A stretch of DNA of 64,000 nt from Acetobacter okinawensis (GTDB taxonomy: Bacteria; Pseudomonadota; Alphaproteobacteria; Acetobacterales; Acetobacteraceae): assembly GCF_002153655.1 (NCBI RefSeq), contig NZ_JOPJ01000002.1:62001-126000 (forward strand), read 5' to 3'. A program made the translations under genes and the position numbers. This document shows positions 1-9,181 of this stretch, piece after piece (position 1 is the first letter of the stretch; the number at the start of each line of letters is the position of its first letter). The notes under the pieces were generated by a model. The model made no database searches. It was not told the DNA's origin and saw nothing but the letters and a program-made list of their open reading frames with translations.

Positions 1-24
1 CCCACAAAACCAGCAGGCCACCAA

Positions 25-53
25 TAAAAAAACCCCGGCACAGTGCCGGGGTC
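25..53 (-). terminator. Rho-independent terminator of purA
   Basis: A GC-rich hairpin (ACCCCGGCAC/GTGCCGGGGT with a 1-3 nt loop) is followed on the minus strand by seven T residues. It lies about 35 bases past the purA stop, so it most likely ends the hisZ-purA transcript. Confidence 0.9.
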
Positions 54-84
54 TTTCAGATATCTGTCATCAAACCGTCATAAC

Positions 85-1374
85 TCAGTCTTCAAACGGA
101 TCGCGGACCAGAATGGTGTCATCACGGTCCGGACTGGTGGACAGCAGCGTGACCGGAGCCCCTACCAGTTCTTCTACACGGCGCACATATTTAATGGCCT
201 GAGCTGGCAGGTCGGCCCAGCGACGCGCGCCCTGAGTGGTTTCTTTCCACCCTTCGATTGTCTCATACACCGGGCGAACACGCTGCTGTGCCGCGGAGCC
301 AGAGGGGAAGCGCTCAATCTTCTGGCCGTCCAGTTCATAGCCGACACAGATGTTGATCTCATCCAGACCATCCAGCACGTCCAGCTTGGTCAGGGCCAGC
401 CCATTAACACCGCCAACCCGCACGGCATGGCGGACCAGAACAGCATCAAACCAGCCACAGCGGCGCGGGCGCCCCGTAACCGTACCAAACTCATGCCCAC
501 GCTCACCAAGGCGGCGGCCAATGGCATCATGCAGTTCGGTCGGGAACGGCCCCTCACCCACGCGGGTGCAGTATGCCTTGGCAATGCCCAGCACAAACCC
601 TGCAGCGGACGGCCCCATGCCAGAACCTGTTCCCGCATTGGCGGCAACGGTGTTGGAGCTGGTAACAAACGGGTAAGTCCCATGGTCCACATCCAGCATG
701 ACCGCCTGCGCACCCTCGAACAGAATGCGGCGACCGTTGCGGCGCGCATCATCCAGAATGTCCCACGTAGCAGCCATAAAGGGCAGAACCTTGGGAGCAA
801 CATCGCTCAGGAAGGCAAGCAGCTCTTCCTTGGCAAAGGTTGGCGCGCCTAACCCGGCCAGCAGCGTGTTGTGGTGCAGGAGCAGTTCGTCCAGCTTCCA
901 GTCCAGCGTTTCGGGCTCGGCCAGATCGCACAGGCGGATGGCACGGCGGGCCACCTTGTCCTCATACGCGGGGCCAATACCACGCCCTGTGGTGCCAATC
1001 TTGCGGTCGCCACGGGCGGCCTCACGCGCACGGTCCAGCGCGCCGTGCACGGGCAGGATAAGGGGGACGTTTTCTGCAATTTTCAGGGTTTCAGGGGTCA
1101 CGTTCAGCCCCTGCTCTGCAATCCGCGCAATTTCGGCCAGCAGAGCCTGCGGGTCCACCACCACACCGTTACCGATAATGCCCAGCTTGCCGCTGACTAC
1201 ACCTGACGGCAGGAGCGACAGCTTGTAAACCTGATTGCCAACCACAAGCGTATGGCCTGCATTGTGCCCGCCCTGAAAACGCACCACCACGTCGGCCCGA
1301 CTGGCCAGCCAGTCAACGATTTTGCCTTTGCCTTCATCGCCCCACTGGGCGCCGATCACGGTTACGTTGGACAT
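85..1374 (-). CDS. purA: Adenylosuccinate synthase
   Basis: PurA condenses IMP and aspartate, using GTP, to adenylosuccinate in the committed step of AMP synthesis in the cytosol. The 429-residue length is typical of the family. The N-terminus carries the GTP-binding/active-site signature [11 protein letters not shown] (about residues 8-18), and the GGHNAGHT and QWGDEGKGK-associated IMP-site segments are present. [14 protein letters not shown] and the C-terminal TKLDVLDG motif are also intact. The ATG at 1374 gives the standard N-terminus. The gene follows hisZ by 65 bases on the same strand, an arrangement seen in several alphaproteobacteria, and is followed by a strong terminator. Family assignment is certain. 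Confidence 0.98.
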   Translation of the reverse strand: MSNVTVIGAQWGDEGKGKIVDWLASRADVVVRFQGGHNAGHTLVVGNQVYKLSLLPSGVVSGKLGIIGNGVVVDPQALLAEIARIAEQGLNVTPETLKIAENVPLILPVHGALDRAREAARGDRKIGTTGRGIGPAYEDKVARRAIRLCDLAEPETLDWKLDELLLHHNTLLAGLGAPTFAKEELLAFLSDVAPKVLPFMAATWDILDDARRNGRRILFEGAQAVMLDVDHGTYPFVTSSNTVAANAGTGSGMGPSAAGFVLGIAKAYCTRVGEGPFPTELHDAIGRRLGERGHEFGTVTGRPRRCGWFDAVLVRHAVRVGGVNGLALTKLDVLDGLDEINICVGYELDGQKIERFPSGSAAQQRVRPVYETIEGWKETTQGARRWADLPAQAIKYVRRVEELVGAPVTLLSTSPDRDDTILVRDPFED

Positions 1375-1439
1375 AGACGGTCTGCTCCTGAAAAAAACTG
1401 CCTGCTGGTCAAAAAAGAAAAATCACGCCTGAAGGGCTC

Positions 1440-2588
1440 TCAGGCGAGGTCCACCCTGTGGGTGCCGGAAAGAACGCTGCCACACCCAAGCTGGCGGGCC
1501 TCCGCCTCTGCCTGTGCGCCTGAGGCAAAACCGCGCACGGTCGCATAGCCCTGCGTGCGCAGGCTTGCGGCCTCTTGCCGGTTGGCATCCAGCGCCAGAT
1601 ATACGCGGGCGCGGGCCGGGGCGGGGGGAATCATGCGGAAGAGCACATCGGGCCGCAGGGTCAACCCGCAGGCCGGTTCGTTATCATTGCAGATGTAACG
1701 CCCGCCACGCCCCAGCTCTTCCGAGCGGCCCACGGCAAACAGCGTCACACACACACCGGTATGGTATTTCCAGCCCCGGAATTCTACCGGGTCCACGGTC
1801 ATACGCAGGGTCGGACAGATTTCACGCACAGCGGCGACCGTATCAATCAACCGGTCCAGCACAATGCGGGCTTTGGGTGGCAGGCTCAGCTCAGCAAGCA
1901 ACGCCACCGTGTGCTCCGCAGCCCCGGTTGCGTCCAGCAGGGCAATAAGCGTTGCAGCCAGTGCTCCACCATGCTGGGCCACGGCTGCGGCATCCTTGCG
2001 GTCGAGCGCGCGCATAAGTGCCGGGCGCTGTGCGGCGGGCACACCCGCCTCTTCCAGCAGGGCGGGAATAAAGGGCGGCATGGTCAGGTCGAAGGAGACA
2101 TCCTGCACGCCAAGGCGCATGAGCGCTTCGGCCCCGATAGACATGACCTCTGCATCGGCTTCGGGGGAATCCGGGCCGATCAGCTCAATGCCGGTCTGCA
2201 TGATCTGGCGGCTGCTTTCCTCCGCAGCTACAGGAGCGACCACAACGCACGGGCCTGCGTAGGATACGCGGAGCGGGCGCGGCAGTCCGCTAACACGAGT
2301 CGCAGCCATGCGGGCGATCTGGGGCGTAATGTCTGGCCGCAGCACCATCATGCGCCGGGTGTCCGGGTCCATGACCCTGAAGCACTGTTCCGCCAGAGCC
2401 ACCCCTGCACCAGCAAGGTAGGTTTCCTCAAATTCCATAAGAGGCGGGCGGACGCTGTCGTAGCCGTGGGAGGCAAACACATCCATAAGGGTTGCCACAC
2501 CCCGCGCTTCCGTACGGGCATCGGGGGTTAGCAGATCTACAAAGCCAGCAGGCAGCAGGGCCGGGCTAAAGGGCGGGTCGTCCGTCAT
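1440..2588 (-). CDS. hisZ: ATP phosphoribosyltransferase regulatory subunit HisZ
   Basis: HisZ is a catalytically inactive paralogue of histidyl-tRNA synthetase. It forms a complex with short-form HisG, activating the first step of histidine synthesis and transmitting histidine feedback. The protein (382 residues from the ATG at 2588) shows the class II synthetase-like fold: FEETYLAGAG near residue 50, RPDITPQIARMA near 85, and a late GGRYI segment. Length and motifs fit HisZ rather than HisS, because the tRNA anticodon-binding domain is absent. An upstream in-frame ATG at 2624 would add 12 residues; I prefer 2588 because the common N-terminus PALLPAGFVDLL then starts normally. HisG is not in the window. 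It probably shares a transcript with purA. Confidence 0.93.
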   Translation of the reverse strand: MTDDPPFSPALLPAGFVDLLTPDARTEARGVATLMDVFASHGYDSVRPPLMEFEETYLAGAGVALAEQCFRVMDPDTRRMMVLRPDITPQIARMAATRVSGLPRPLRVSYAGPCVVVAPVAAEESSRQIMQTGIELIGPDSPEADAEVMSIGAEALMRLGVQDVSFDLTMPPFIPALLEEAGVPAAQRPALMRALDRKDAAAVAQHGGALAATLIALLDATGAAEHTVALLAELSLPPKARIVLDRLIDTVAAVREICPTLRMTVDPVEFRGWKYHTGVCVTLFAVGRSEELGRGGRYICNDNEPACGLTLRPDVLFRMIPPAPARARVYLALDANRQEAASLRTQGYATVRGFASGAQAEAEARQLGCGSVLSGTHRVDLA

Positions 2589-2677
2589 GCCTCGGGCTAT
2601 AGCACTCCATGCTCCGCCCGTCATGCCCGTGGGCGTGTTCTTTTGCGCCTTTTACCACACAAAACGGGTGGATGTGC

Positions 2678-4159
2678 TCAGCCCTCGGCAACACCGGGCA
2701 GCGTTTCCCACCCTGAGCCGATAAAGGTGAGCACCCGCCGCCCCATGCCATCGGCCCGCAGCACCAGCAGATTCTGGTCCTCGAACCATGCCAGAAGGCG
2801 GCGCGCCCGACCGGTGGACACCGTGCCATATACCTTGGCAATTTGCGCATCCGATGGGCAGGGCGCGCGCTCAATGGCGGCACGGGCCAGAAAAAGAAAG
2901 ACCGCCTGAAGGTCCTCTGGCAGGGCGGAGGCCCGGGCTTCGGCCTCCTGCCATTGTGTGGAGGCGGACGTATCCTCCCCTACCCCGCTACGGGCTGTGG
3001 CCAGCGCGCGGTTAAAGCGGCGCAGGTCCAAAGCATTGCGCCCCAGCCCTGCAATACGGCAGCGCACCAGAAAATCCTGATACAGGACAGGCACGGGCCT
3101 GAAGGACGAATCCTCATCCACCATCATGTCGCGCAGGATGGCGTTCATGCGGCTTTCACGCTCGGCCTGTGTTTCGGGCGTGTCATCCTCCTGCTCCTGC
3201 TCGGCCTGCACACTGGCCTGTGCCTCCCCATGGGCGGCAAGCTGTGTCAGCAGATCGGGGGCAGAAGGAGCAGGCGCCTTGCGCTGGCGGGCGGGCAGGT
3301 CCTGCACGGGTACGGGGGCCAGAATAAGCTCGTGCACGGGGGCGGACGGGGGCTCAAACGGTGCAAGCACCGGCCCTGCCGAGCGGCTTTCCGTCTCCAC
3401 AGCGCCAATGCGCACAGAGAGTGGCCTGCGGCTAAGGGCAGGACCAAGAGCCACAAACGTGCCACGCGCAAGGTCACGGAACGCTTCGGCCTGCCTGCGC
3501 TCCATACCCAGCAGGTCCGCCGCGCGCGCCATATCAATATCCAGAAAAGTGCGCCCCATAAGAAAGTTGGAGGCTTCCGCCGCCACATTCTTGGCCAGCT
3601 TGGCCAGACGCTGCGTGGCAATAATACCCGCAAGTCCACGCTTGCGGCCACGGCACATCAGGTTGGTCATGGCCCCAAGGGAGGCCCTGCGCGCTTCGTC
3701 CGAGACTTCACCCGCCGCAGCAGGCGCAAAAAGCTGCGCCTCATCCACCACCACCAGAACAGGGTACCAGTGCTGGCGCGGCACCTCGAACATACCGCCC
3801 AGAAAAGCCGCGGCCCAACGCATCTGCTGGTCCGCGTCCAACCCTTCCAGATTGAGCACTACAGAGGCACGGTGCATGCGCATACGCTCACCCGCCGCAT
3901 GCAACGCCATTTCCGAATGGTCCGCACCATCGATGACCAGATGCCCGAATTTTTCGGCCAGACTGACAAAATCGCCCTCGGGGTCGATAATCGCCTGCTG
4001 GACCATGCGCGCAGACTGCTCCAGCAAACGCCGCAGAAGATGCGATTTACCCGACCCGGAGTTGCCCTGCACCAGAAGACGCGTGGCCAGGAGTTCGCCC
4101 AGGTCCATGCGTGCCGGACCACCCCCCGGCACCTCCCCCATTGTAATCATGCTGTTCAT
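2678..4159 (-). CDS. HerA-like P-loop ATPase (DUF87 type) with a C-terminal winged-helix-like region
   Basis: The protein has a Walker A motif GNSGSGKS at about residue 32 and a Walker B VVVDEAQLF near 155. A downstream GIIATQRLAKL segment is typical of the HerA/VirB4/FtsK-like ATPases that move DNA or polypeptides. After an acidic, Ala/Pro-rich linker, the C-terminal 150 residues look like a small helical or winged-helix domain. I chose the ATG at 4159 because its ATG overlaps the TGA of the upstream flavoprotein (ATGA), suggesting translational coupling; an earlier in-frame start at 4201 would overlap more. There is no NurA-like nuclease next to it, so a role in end resection is not supported. 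The substrate is unknown. It is last in the trpB-trpA-flavoprotein run. Confidence 0.85.
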   Translation of the reverse strand: MNSMITMGEVPGGGPARMDLGELLATRLLVQGNSGSGKSHLLRRLLEQSARMVQQAIIDPEGDFVSLAEKFGHLVIDGADHSEMALHAAGERMRMHRASVVLNLEGLDADQQMRWAAAFLGGMFEVPRQHWYPVLVVVDEAQLFAPAAAGEVSDEARRASLGAMTNLMCRGRKRGLAGIIATQRLAKLAKNVAAEASNFLMGRTFLDIDMARAADLLGMERRQAEAFRDLARGTFVALGPALSRRPLSVRIGAVETESRSAGPVLAPFEPPSAPVHELILAPVPVQDLPARQRKAPAPSAPDLLTQLAAHGEAQASVQAEQEQEDDTPETQAERESRMNAILRDMMVDEDSSFRPVPVLYQDFLVRCRIAGLGRNALDLRRFNRALATARSGVGEDTSASTQWQEAEARASALPEDLQAVFLFLARAAIERAPCPSDAQIAKVYGTVSTGRARRLLAWFEDQNLLVLRADGMGRRVLTFIGSGWETLPGVAEG

Positions 4160-5412
4160 GGTTGGAGGGGATACCGCCTTGGCCCACCCTTGCGCAACCA
4201 TGCCTCCATTCCCTTTGCTGCAGCGCGGCCGGTAGCAAGACAGGCATGGAGCAGATACCCCCCTGTCGGGGCCTCCCAGTCCAGCATTTCCCCCGCAACA
4301 AACACACCGGGGAGCGCTTTGAGCATAAAAGACTCGTCACACGCCGCGCGTGTAACCCCTCCGGCTGTGGAAATGGCACGGGCCAGTGGCTCAGGGGCAT
4401 AAAAGGTCAGCGGTACGGCCTTGATAAGTGCTGCCAGAGCGCGGGGGTCTGCGGGGACATCACCCTGCTCACGCAGCAGCCCCACCACTGCGGGGGGCAG
4501 ACGGAGCGCCTTACGCAAACGATTGCTCAGGCTCTCCCGCACACGGGTTGCACGCAGCCTGCCCAGCAGTTCCTGCTCGCTCAGGTCCGGGCGCAGGTCG
4601 CACAGCACCGTAGCCTGCCCCTGCGTGGCAATAGCCTGCCGCACAGAGGTGGACAGCGCATAAAGTGCGCCCCCTTCCACCCCTGTGCGGGTCAGCACAA
4701 TTTCGCCACGCACACGCCTGCCTTCAAATGTCAGGGCAATGGGCTTGAGCGGAGTGCCCGCAAAACGCTCGGCAAAAAGAGTGGACCACTGCGTGCAAAA
4801 GCCGCAGTTGGCGGGCTCCAGTTGCGCCACCTCCACGCCACGCTGTTGCAGCAGGGGAACCCAGCCACCAGAGCTCCCCAACCGTGGCCAGCTTGCGCCG
4901 CCAAGGGCCAGCAGAACGGCATCCGCCTCCACCGCAACCTGCTGCGCAGCCGCATCCCCCGCCTGTTGTGTCGTAAACAGAAGCTGCGCGCCCTCGCCCC
5001 ACCCCAGCCAGTCCGCGCGGGTTTGAAGCACCACCCCAGCCGCATGCAAACGCGCGAGCCATGCCCGCAGCAGGGGTGACGCCTTCATCCCTGTAGGGAA
5101 AACCCTGCCGGATGAGCCAATAAAACTCGGCTGCCCCAACCCCGACATCCAGTGACGAATATCGGACATGGTCCATGCATCCAGTGCCGGGCGCAACCAT
5201 GGGCTGGCCGGGCCATAGCGCTCAAGCACTGCGGCATGCTCTTCGGAATGGGCAATGTTCAGCCCTCCCCGCCCGGCCATAAGGAACTTGCGGCCAAAAC
5301 TGGGCATGCGGTCCATAACCCGCACACCATACCCCACCCCGGACAGATACTCGGCGGCGGCAAGCCCTGCGGGGCCGCCGCCCACAACAACAATGCGGGG
5401 GTTATCGGTCAT
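4156..5412 (-). CDS. TIGR03862/HI0933-type flavoprotein (NAD(P)/FAD-dependent oxidoreductase)
   Basis: The N-terminus is a Rossmann FAD-binding fold: IVVVGGGPAGLAAAEYL at about residues 7-23, followed by MAGRGGLNIAH. The HI0933-family C-terminal sequence TAGGVTR and FVAGEMLDWEAPTGGY is present, which binds FAD at the end of the protein. These features place it in the BaiN/HI0933 group of flavoproteins; no substrate is established for this branch. The ATG at 5412 is preferred to the TTG at 5424. The gene starts 19 bases after trpA and overlaps the HerA-like gene by four bases, so it is probably co-transcribed with trpBA, although no link to tryptophan synthesis is known to me. Confidence 0.88.
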   Translation of the reverse strand: MTDNPRIVVVGGGPAGLAAAEYLSGVGYGVRVMDRMPSFGRKFLMAGRGGLNIAHSEEHAAVLERYGPASPWLRPALDAWTMSDIRHWMSGLGQPSFIGSSGRVFPTGMKASPLLRAWLARLHAAGVVLQTRADWLGWGEGAQLLFTTQQAGDAAAQQVAVEADAVLLALGGASWPRLGSSGGWVPLLQQRGVEVAQLEPANCGFCTQWSTLFAERFAGTPLKPIALTFEGRRVRGEIVLTRTGVEGGALYALSTSVRQAIATQGQATVLCDLRPDLSEQELLGRLRATRVRESLSNRLRKALRLPPAVVGLLREQGDVPADPRALAALIKAVPLTFYAPEPLARAISTAGGVTRAACDESFMLKALPGVFVAGEMLDWEAPTGGYLLHACLATGRAAAKGMEAWLRKGGPRRYPLQP

Positions 5413-5431
5413 GAATGGTGGCAATTACCGA

Positions 5432-6265
5432 TCATGGTGCCTTCTGGCCTGCCGCACGCACGGCCTGAGCCAGACCACGGATCTGCTCAAGCACACGCGG
5501 CAGGGTCTGGGCTGTGGCCCGCCCCTGCTCGTCCAGCGTTTGCGCGAGCGTTGCCAGCAGGGCGGAGGCCACAACAGCGCCATCGGCTATGCTGGAGGCC
5601 TGAGCAGCCTGCTCTGGTGTGCGCACGCCAAAACCAATGGCAATGGGCAGATCAGTCGCCGCACGGATGCGGGGAATGGCACCGGCAAGGTCATGCGCAC
5701 TTGCCGAACGGGTACCCGTAATCCCCACGATGCTGACATAATAAACAAAGCCCGAGGCATGTGCGAGCACATAGCTCAGGCGGGCATCAGGCGTGGTCGG
5801 GGCGACCAGACGGATAATATCCAGCCCCGCAGCCTGCGCGGGAGCGGCAATGACAGCACCCTCCTCTGGCGGCAGGTCAACCAGAATAAGCCCGTCCACC
5901 CCGGCGGCGGCGGCATCCTTGCAGAATCGCTCGTAACCGTAAGATTCCACGGGGTTGACGTAGCCCATCAGAATAATCGGGGTCGCGTCATCCTCCTTAC
6001 GGAATTCCGCTACCATATCCAGCACGCCAACCAGCGTGGCCCCGGCCTTGAGCCCGCGCAGGGCTGCTGCCTGAATAACCGGACCATCGGCTGACGGGTC
6101 GGAAAAAGGCATGCCAACCTCAATCAGGTCCGCACCGGCTGCGGGCATGGCCCGGAGCAGTTCAAGCGATGTGGCACGGTCGGGGTCATACGCCTCCAGA
6201 TACGGAATGAGCGCGCCACGACCTTCGGCAGCAAGGGCTTTAAAACGGGCGGCAATACGGCTCAC
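5432..6265 (-). CDS. trpA: Tryptophan synthase alpha chain
   Basis: TrpA cleaves indole-3-glycerol phosphate to indole and glyceraldehyde 3-phosphate and channels indole to TrpB. The 277-residue TIM barrel has the catalytic glutamate and aspartate in [16 protein letters not shown] (about residues 47-62). It also has the phosphate-binding GITGTRS loop near 178 and [10 protein letters not shown] near 210. It starts with GTG at 6265, which overlaps the trpB stop (GTGA); no ATG fits the family's N-terminus, so coupling to trpB is likely. trpF, often upstream of trpB in alphaproteobacteria, is not adjacent here. Confidence 0.98.
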   Translation of the reverse strand: MSRIAARFKALAAEGRGALIPYLEAYDPDRATSLELLRAMPAAGADLIEVGMPFSDPSADGPVIQAAALRGLKAGATLVGVLDMVAEFRKEDDATPIILMGYVNPVESYGYERFCKDAAAAGVDGLILVDLPPEEGAVIAAPAQAAGLDIIRLVAPTTPDARLSYVLAHASGFVYYVSIVGITGTRSASAHDLAGAIPRIRAATDLPIAIGFGVRTPEQAAQASSIADGAVVASALLATLAQTLDEQGRATAQTLPRVLEQIRGLAQAVRAAGQKAP

Positions 6266-7506
6266 AGCGTAACTCCCAGATGCTCGGCAACAGTAAAGAT
6301 GTCCTTGTCCCCACGACCGGACAGGTTGATCACCAGCAGCGTGTCCTTGGACAGGGTGGGGGCAAGTTTGGCGGCGTAGGCCACGGCATGCGCCGATTCG
6401 AGGGCAGGAATAATCCCCTCCAGCTTTGTGCAGAGCTGGAAGGCGTCAAGTGCTTCCGTATCGGTCGCACCCACGTATTCGGCACGGCCAATATCATTCA
6501 GCCATGAATGTTCCGGCCCGACACCGGGGTAATCAAGCCCGGCGCTGATGGAGTGCGCCTCATCGATCTGCCCGTCCGCGTTCTGCAGAAGATAGGTGCG
6601 GTTGCCATGCAGCACACCGGGGCGGCCACGCTCGATGGATGCTGCGGTTTTGCCGCTATCCAGCCCATGGCCTGCGGCTTCCACCCCAATCAGGCGGACG
6701 CTCACATCATCCAGGAAGGGGTAGAAAATACCCATGGCGTTGGAGCCACCACCAATGGCCGCCACCACCACATCCGGCAGGCGGCCTTCGGCCGCGCGCA
6801 TCTGGGCTTTTGTTTCCTCCCCGATCACGCTCTGGAAGTCACGCACCATGGCGGGGTACGGATGCGGGCCAGCTACGGTGCCGATCAGCATGTAGGTGTC
6901 CGCCACATTGGCCACCCAGTCCCGCATGGCCTCGTTCATGGCATCCTTGAGCGTGCCGGCCCCGGCGGTTACAGGCACAACCTCGGCCCCCAGCAGGCGC
7001 ATACGGAACACGTTGGGCTTTTGCCGCTCCACATCGGTCGCACCCATGTAGATCACGCATTTCATGCCAAACAGGGCGCATACGGTGGCAGTGGCCACAC
7101 CGTGCTGGCCTGCCCCGGTCTCGGCCACAATGCGGGTACGCCCCATGCGGCGGGCCAGCAGAATCTGCCCCATGACGTTGTTGAGCTTGTGCGAACCGGT
7201 ATGGTTCAACTCTTCACGTTTAAGATAGATTTTGGCGCCCCCCAACTCCTCTGTCATGCGGCGGGCAAACCACAGCGGGCTGGGGCGACCGATATAGTCG
7301 GTCTGGTAATACGCCAGTTCCTTGTGAAAAGCGGGGTCGGCCTTTGCGGCCTCGTATGCCGCGTTCAGTTCCAGAATAAGCGGCATAAGCGTTTCGGCCA
7401 CAAAGCGGCCGCCATAACGGCCACCAAAATGCCCGTGTTCATCAGGCTGCTGCCTGAAGGAATTGCTCTGTGCCGCTGCGGCGCCGTGTTCGCTCGGGTT
7501 CGCCAT
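6262..7506 (-). CDS. trpB: Tryptophan synthase beta chain
   Basis: TrpB joins indole and serine to form tryptophan with pyridoxal phosphate. At 414 residues it is of normal length. The PLP lysine lies in [11 protein letters not shown] (about residues 97-107) and the phosphate-binding GGGSNAMG is near 240. The catalytic glutamate is in AETGAGQHG. Together these identify TrpB1 rather than the TrpB2 branch. The N-terminal 25 residues are a variable extension before the conserved [13 protein letters not shown]. The ATG at 7506 is preceded by a purine-rich AGGACAGAG. The promoter must lie in the 250-base divergent region shared with the CorA-like gene. I saw no leader peptide or trp attenuator there. 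Confidence 0.98.
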   Translation of the reverse strand: MANPSEHGAAAAQSNSFRQQPDEHGHFGGRYGGRFVAETLMPLILELNAAYEAAKADPAFHKELAYYQTDYIGRPSPLWFARRMTEELGGAKIYLKREELNHTGSHKLNNVMGQILLARRMGRTRIVAETGAGQHGVATATVCALFGMKCVIYMGATDVERQKPNVFRMRLLGAEVVPVTAGAGTLKDAMNEAMRDWVANVADTYMLIGTVAGPHPYPAMVRDFQSVIGEETKAQMRAAEGRLPDVVVAAIGGGSNAMGIFYPFLDDVSVRLIGVEAAGHGLDSGKTAASIERGRPGVLHGNRTYLLQNADGQIDEAHSISAGLDYPGVGPEHSWLNDIGRAEYVGATDTEALDAFQLCTKLEGIIPALESAHAVAYAAKLAPTLSKDTLLVINLSGRGDKDIFTVAEHLGVTL

Positions 7507-7759
7507 TCTCTGTCCTGCCGCTCCTTACAATAGCCCCATGGCGCGCCCTGTCGGGGGCCATATGTCCTTATCATTTTCAACTGGCAAAATGGCTTACCAG
7601 ATGCGCGGCCGCATTGCACGGTCCCGTGCGGTCATCTTGCCACAAACCGGACAAAGGCGTCATACTTGGCGGAACACGTATACTTGGGGGCAGGTCGCCA
7701 ACCCGGCCGTCACCGGCACGCACACGCTCCGCCTGCAAGGCAAAAACTGGGAGAATCGT

Positions 7760-8932
7760 ATGTTTCTGGCCCACAGGCCCGGTATGCCTGCTCGCGCCGT
7801 TGAAACGGAAGACGATGCCAAAAACGCTATCTGGCTGGATCTTCTCAACCCCACTCCGGACGAACTGGCGCTGGCGGCAAAGCTGTGTGGCCAGCCCATT
7901 CCCACGCTGGACGACCTGAGTGCGATCGAGAGCTCCTCGCGCATTAGCGTACGCAATGGGGCTGCGTTCCTGTCCTCCCCGCTGCTGCGCAAGAGCGGGT
8001 CGGATTTTCAAACCATGCCGGTCGGTTTTATCCTGACCGAGCAGCGGCTTTTTACCATCCGCTTCCAGTTCTATCTGGCGTTCGAGACAGTCGCCCAGCT
8101 TGTGGCGGACTGTGTTGCCGCCACCATGCCACCGCCGCACACCACACCGGAACGGCAGGGCCTGCCCGCCCAACCCAGCGAAATCCCCCCCCAGCATGAA
8201 ACCCTGCTCTACGCGGGAGAAATACTGGTAGCCCTGATTGAGGCCATTGTGGACCGGCTGGCCGATATTCTGGAAAGCATGGGCAACCTGCTGGACACAC
8301 TCTCGCACGATATTTTTCGCGCCCGCACGCAGCAGACCCCCATCCGCAACGTGGCCGTGTGGCAGCGCAACCTGCTCCAGCGCGTGGGCGAGGCAGGCAA
8401 CCTGTGCTCGCGCATGCGCGACACACTGCTGGGCATGGAGCGTATTGCCCTGTTTTTGGGCGAAAGCCGGAAAACTTCTTCCACACTCCCGGTTACGGGG
8501 TTTGCCCTGTGCACGCCGCGTTCATCCCCCCCAACGCCGCTCACCACCCCCGCCCCGGATGAGGAGGGCAAGGTCACTGCGGCCTATGCTCTGTCGGGCA
8601 CATTGCGCGCGCGCATAACCTCCGTCAGCCATGACCTGTCCTCGCTCGATGCCTATGTCTCCCAGTCGCAGGACAAGGTGGAGTTCCTGCTTGATGCAAC
8701 GCTGGGGTTCATCAACATTGAACAGAACGGGGTGATGAAAGTATTGACCGTGGTCAGCTTCATCGGGGTCGCACCAACCCTAATTGCGGGTATTTATGGT
8801 ATGAACTTCAAGTACATACCCGAACTTAACTGGTCTTTTGGTTACTGGTACTCGCTCGGGCTCATGGCTACGACCATCATCCTGCCGCTGCTGTGGTTCT
8901 GGAAAAAGGGCTGGCTGGGCGGCATCAAATAA
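7760..8932 (+). CDS. corA: CorA-family magnesium/divalent-cation transporter
   Basis: CorA proteins are homopentameric inner-membrane channels for Mg2+ (or Co2+/Zn2+), with a large cytoplasmic funnel. The 390-residue protein has a soluble N-terminal domain, a long helical stalk (VEFLLDATLGFINIEQN near 315-330) and two C-terminal membrane helices. The first membrane helix ends in the signature YGMN, and the second is followed by the basic tail KKGWLGGIK. The frame is open from 7463, but only the ATG at 7760 gives a sensible N-terminus. The insert between residues 115 and 150 is Pro-rich. It stands alone, divergent from trpB. The ion preference cannot be told from sequence. Confidence 0.9.
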   Translation: MFLAHRPGMPARAVETEDDAKNAIWLDLLNPTPDELALAAKLCGQPIPTLDDLSAIESSSRISVRNGAAFLSSPLLRKSGSDFQTMPVGFILTEQRLFTIRFQFYLAFETVAQLVADCVAATMPPPHTTPERQGLPAQPSEIPPQHETLLYAGEILVALIEAIVDRLADILESMGNLLDTLSHDIFRARTQQTPIRNVAVWQRNLLQRVGEAGNLCSRMRDTLLGMERIALFLGESRKTSSTLPVTGFALCTPRSSPPTPLTTPAPDEEGKVTAAYALSGTLRARITSVSHDLSSLDAYVSQSQDKVEFLLDATLGFINIEQNGVMKVLTVVSFIGVAPTLIAGIYGMNFKYIPELNWSFGYWYSLGLMATTIILPLLWFWKKGWLGGIK

Positions 8933-8968
8933 CGCCCGGCACCGCCCGCGCACGCGCCATATCCTGTG

Positions 8969-8997
8969 TTGACGATCCATGGCGCCGCAGGTATTAT
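8969..8997 (+). promoter_or_regulatory. Sigma-70 type promoter of rho
   Basis: TTGACG at 8969-8974 and TATTAT at 8992-8997 are separated by exactly 17 bases, a close match to the housekeeping consensus. Transcription would start near 9004 and leave a leader of about 175 nt before rho. Start-site mapping has not been seen. Confidence 0.7.
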
Positions 8998-9068
8998 CCC
9001 TCCCCAAGACGCTGGCTGACTTCACCTGCCCAGCGGTTTCCCCTCCCGTCAGGTTCCTTCTGGCCCGG

Positions 9069-9114
9069 ACATGCCTCTTCAGGCATGCGTGTTACCGGTC
9101 TCCCCGACCGGCTC
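9069..9114 (+). promoter_or_regulatory. Two adjacent hairpins in the rho leader
   Basis: The leader contains CATGCCT-CTTC-AGGCATG (perfect 7-bp stem with a tetraloop) followed closely by CCGGTC-TCCCC-GACCGG (perfect 6-bp stem). They sit in a C-rich, G-poor transcript. Rho represses its own gene by premature termination in enterobacteria; by analogy this could be the control region here. That is inference. Confidence 0.45.
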
Positions 9115-9181
9115 TGCCGTGCATGGAACGACCCGGACCTTCCCCTTTTGAACTTTTCTTGCCAGTCAGGGCATTTGTTAG

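Noticed and set aside
7463-7759. An extended N-terminus of the CorA-like protein in the open frame from 7463.
   Set aside because: The added 99 residues have no family match and overlap the trpB start on the other strand; the ATG at 7760 fits.
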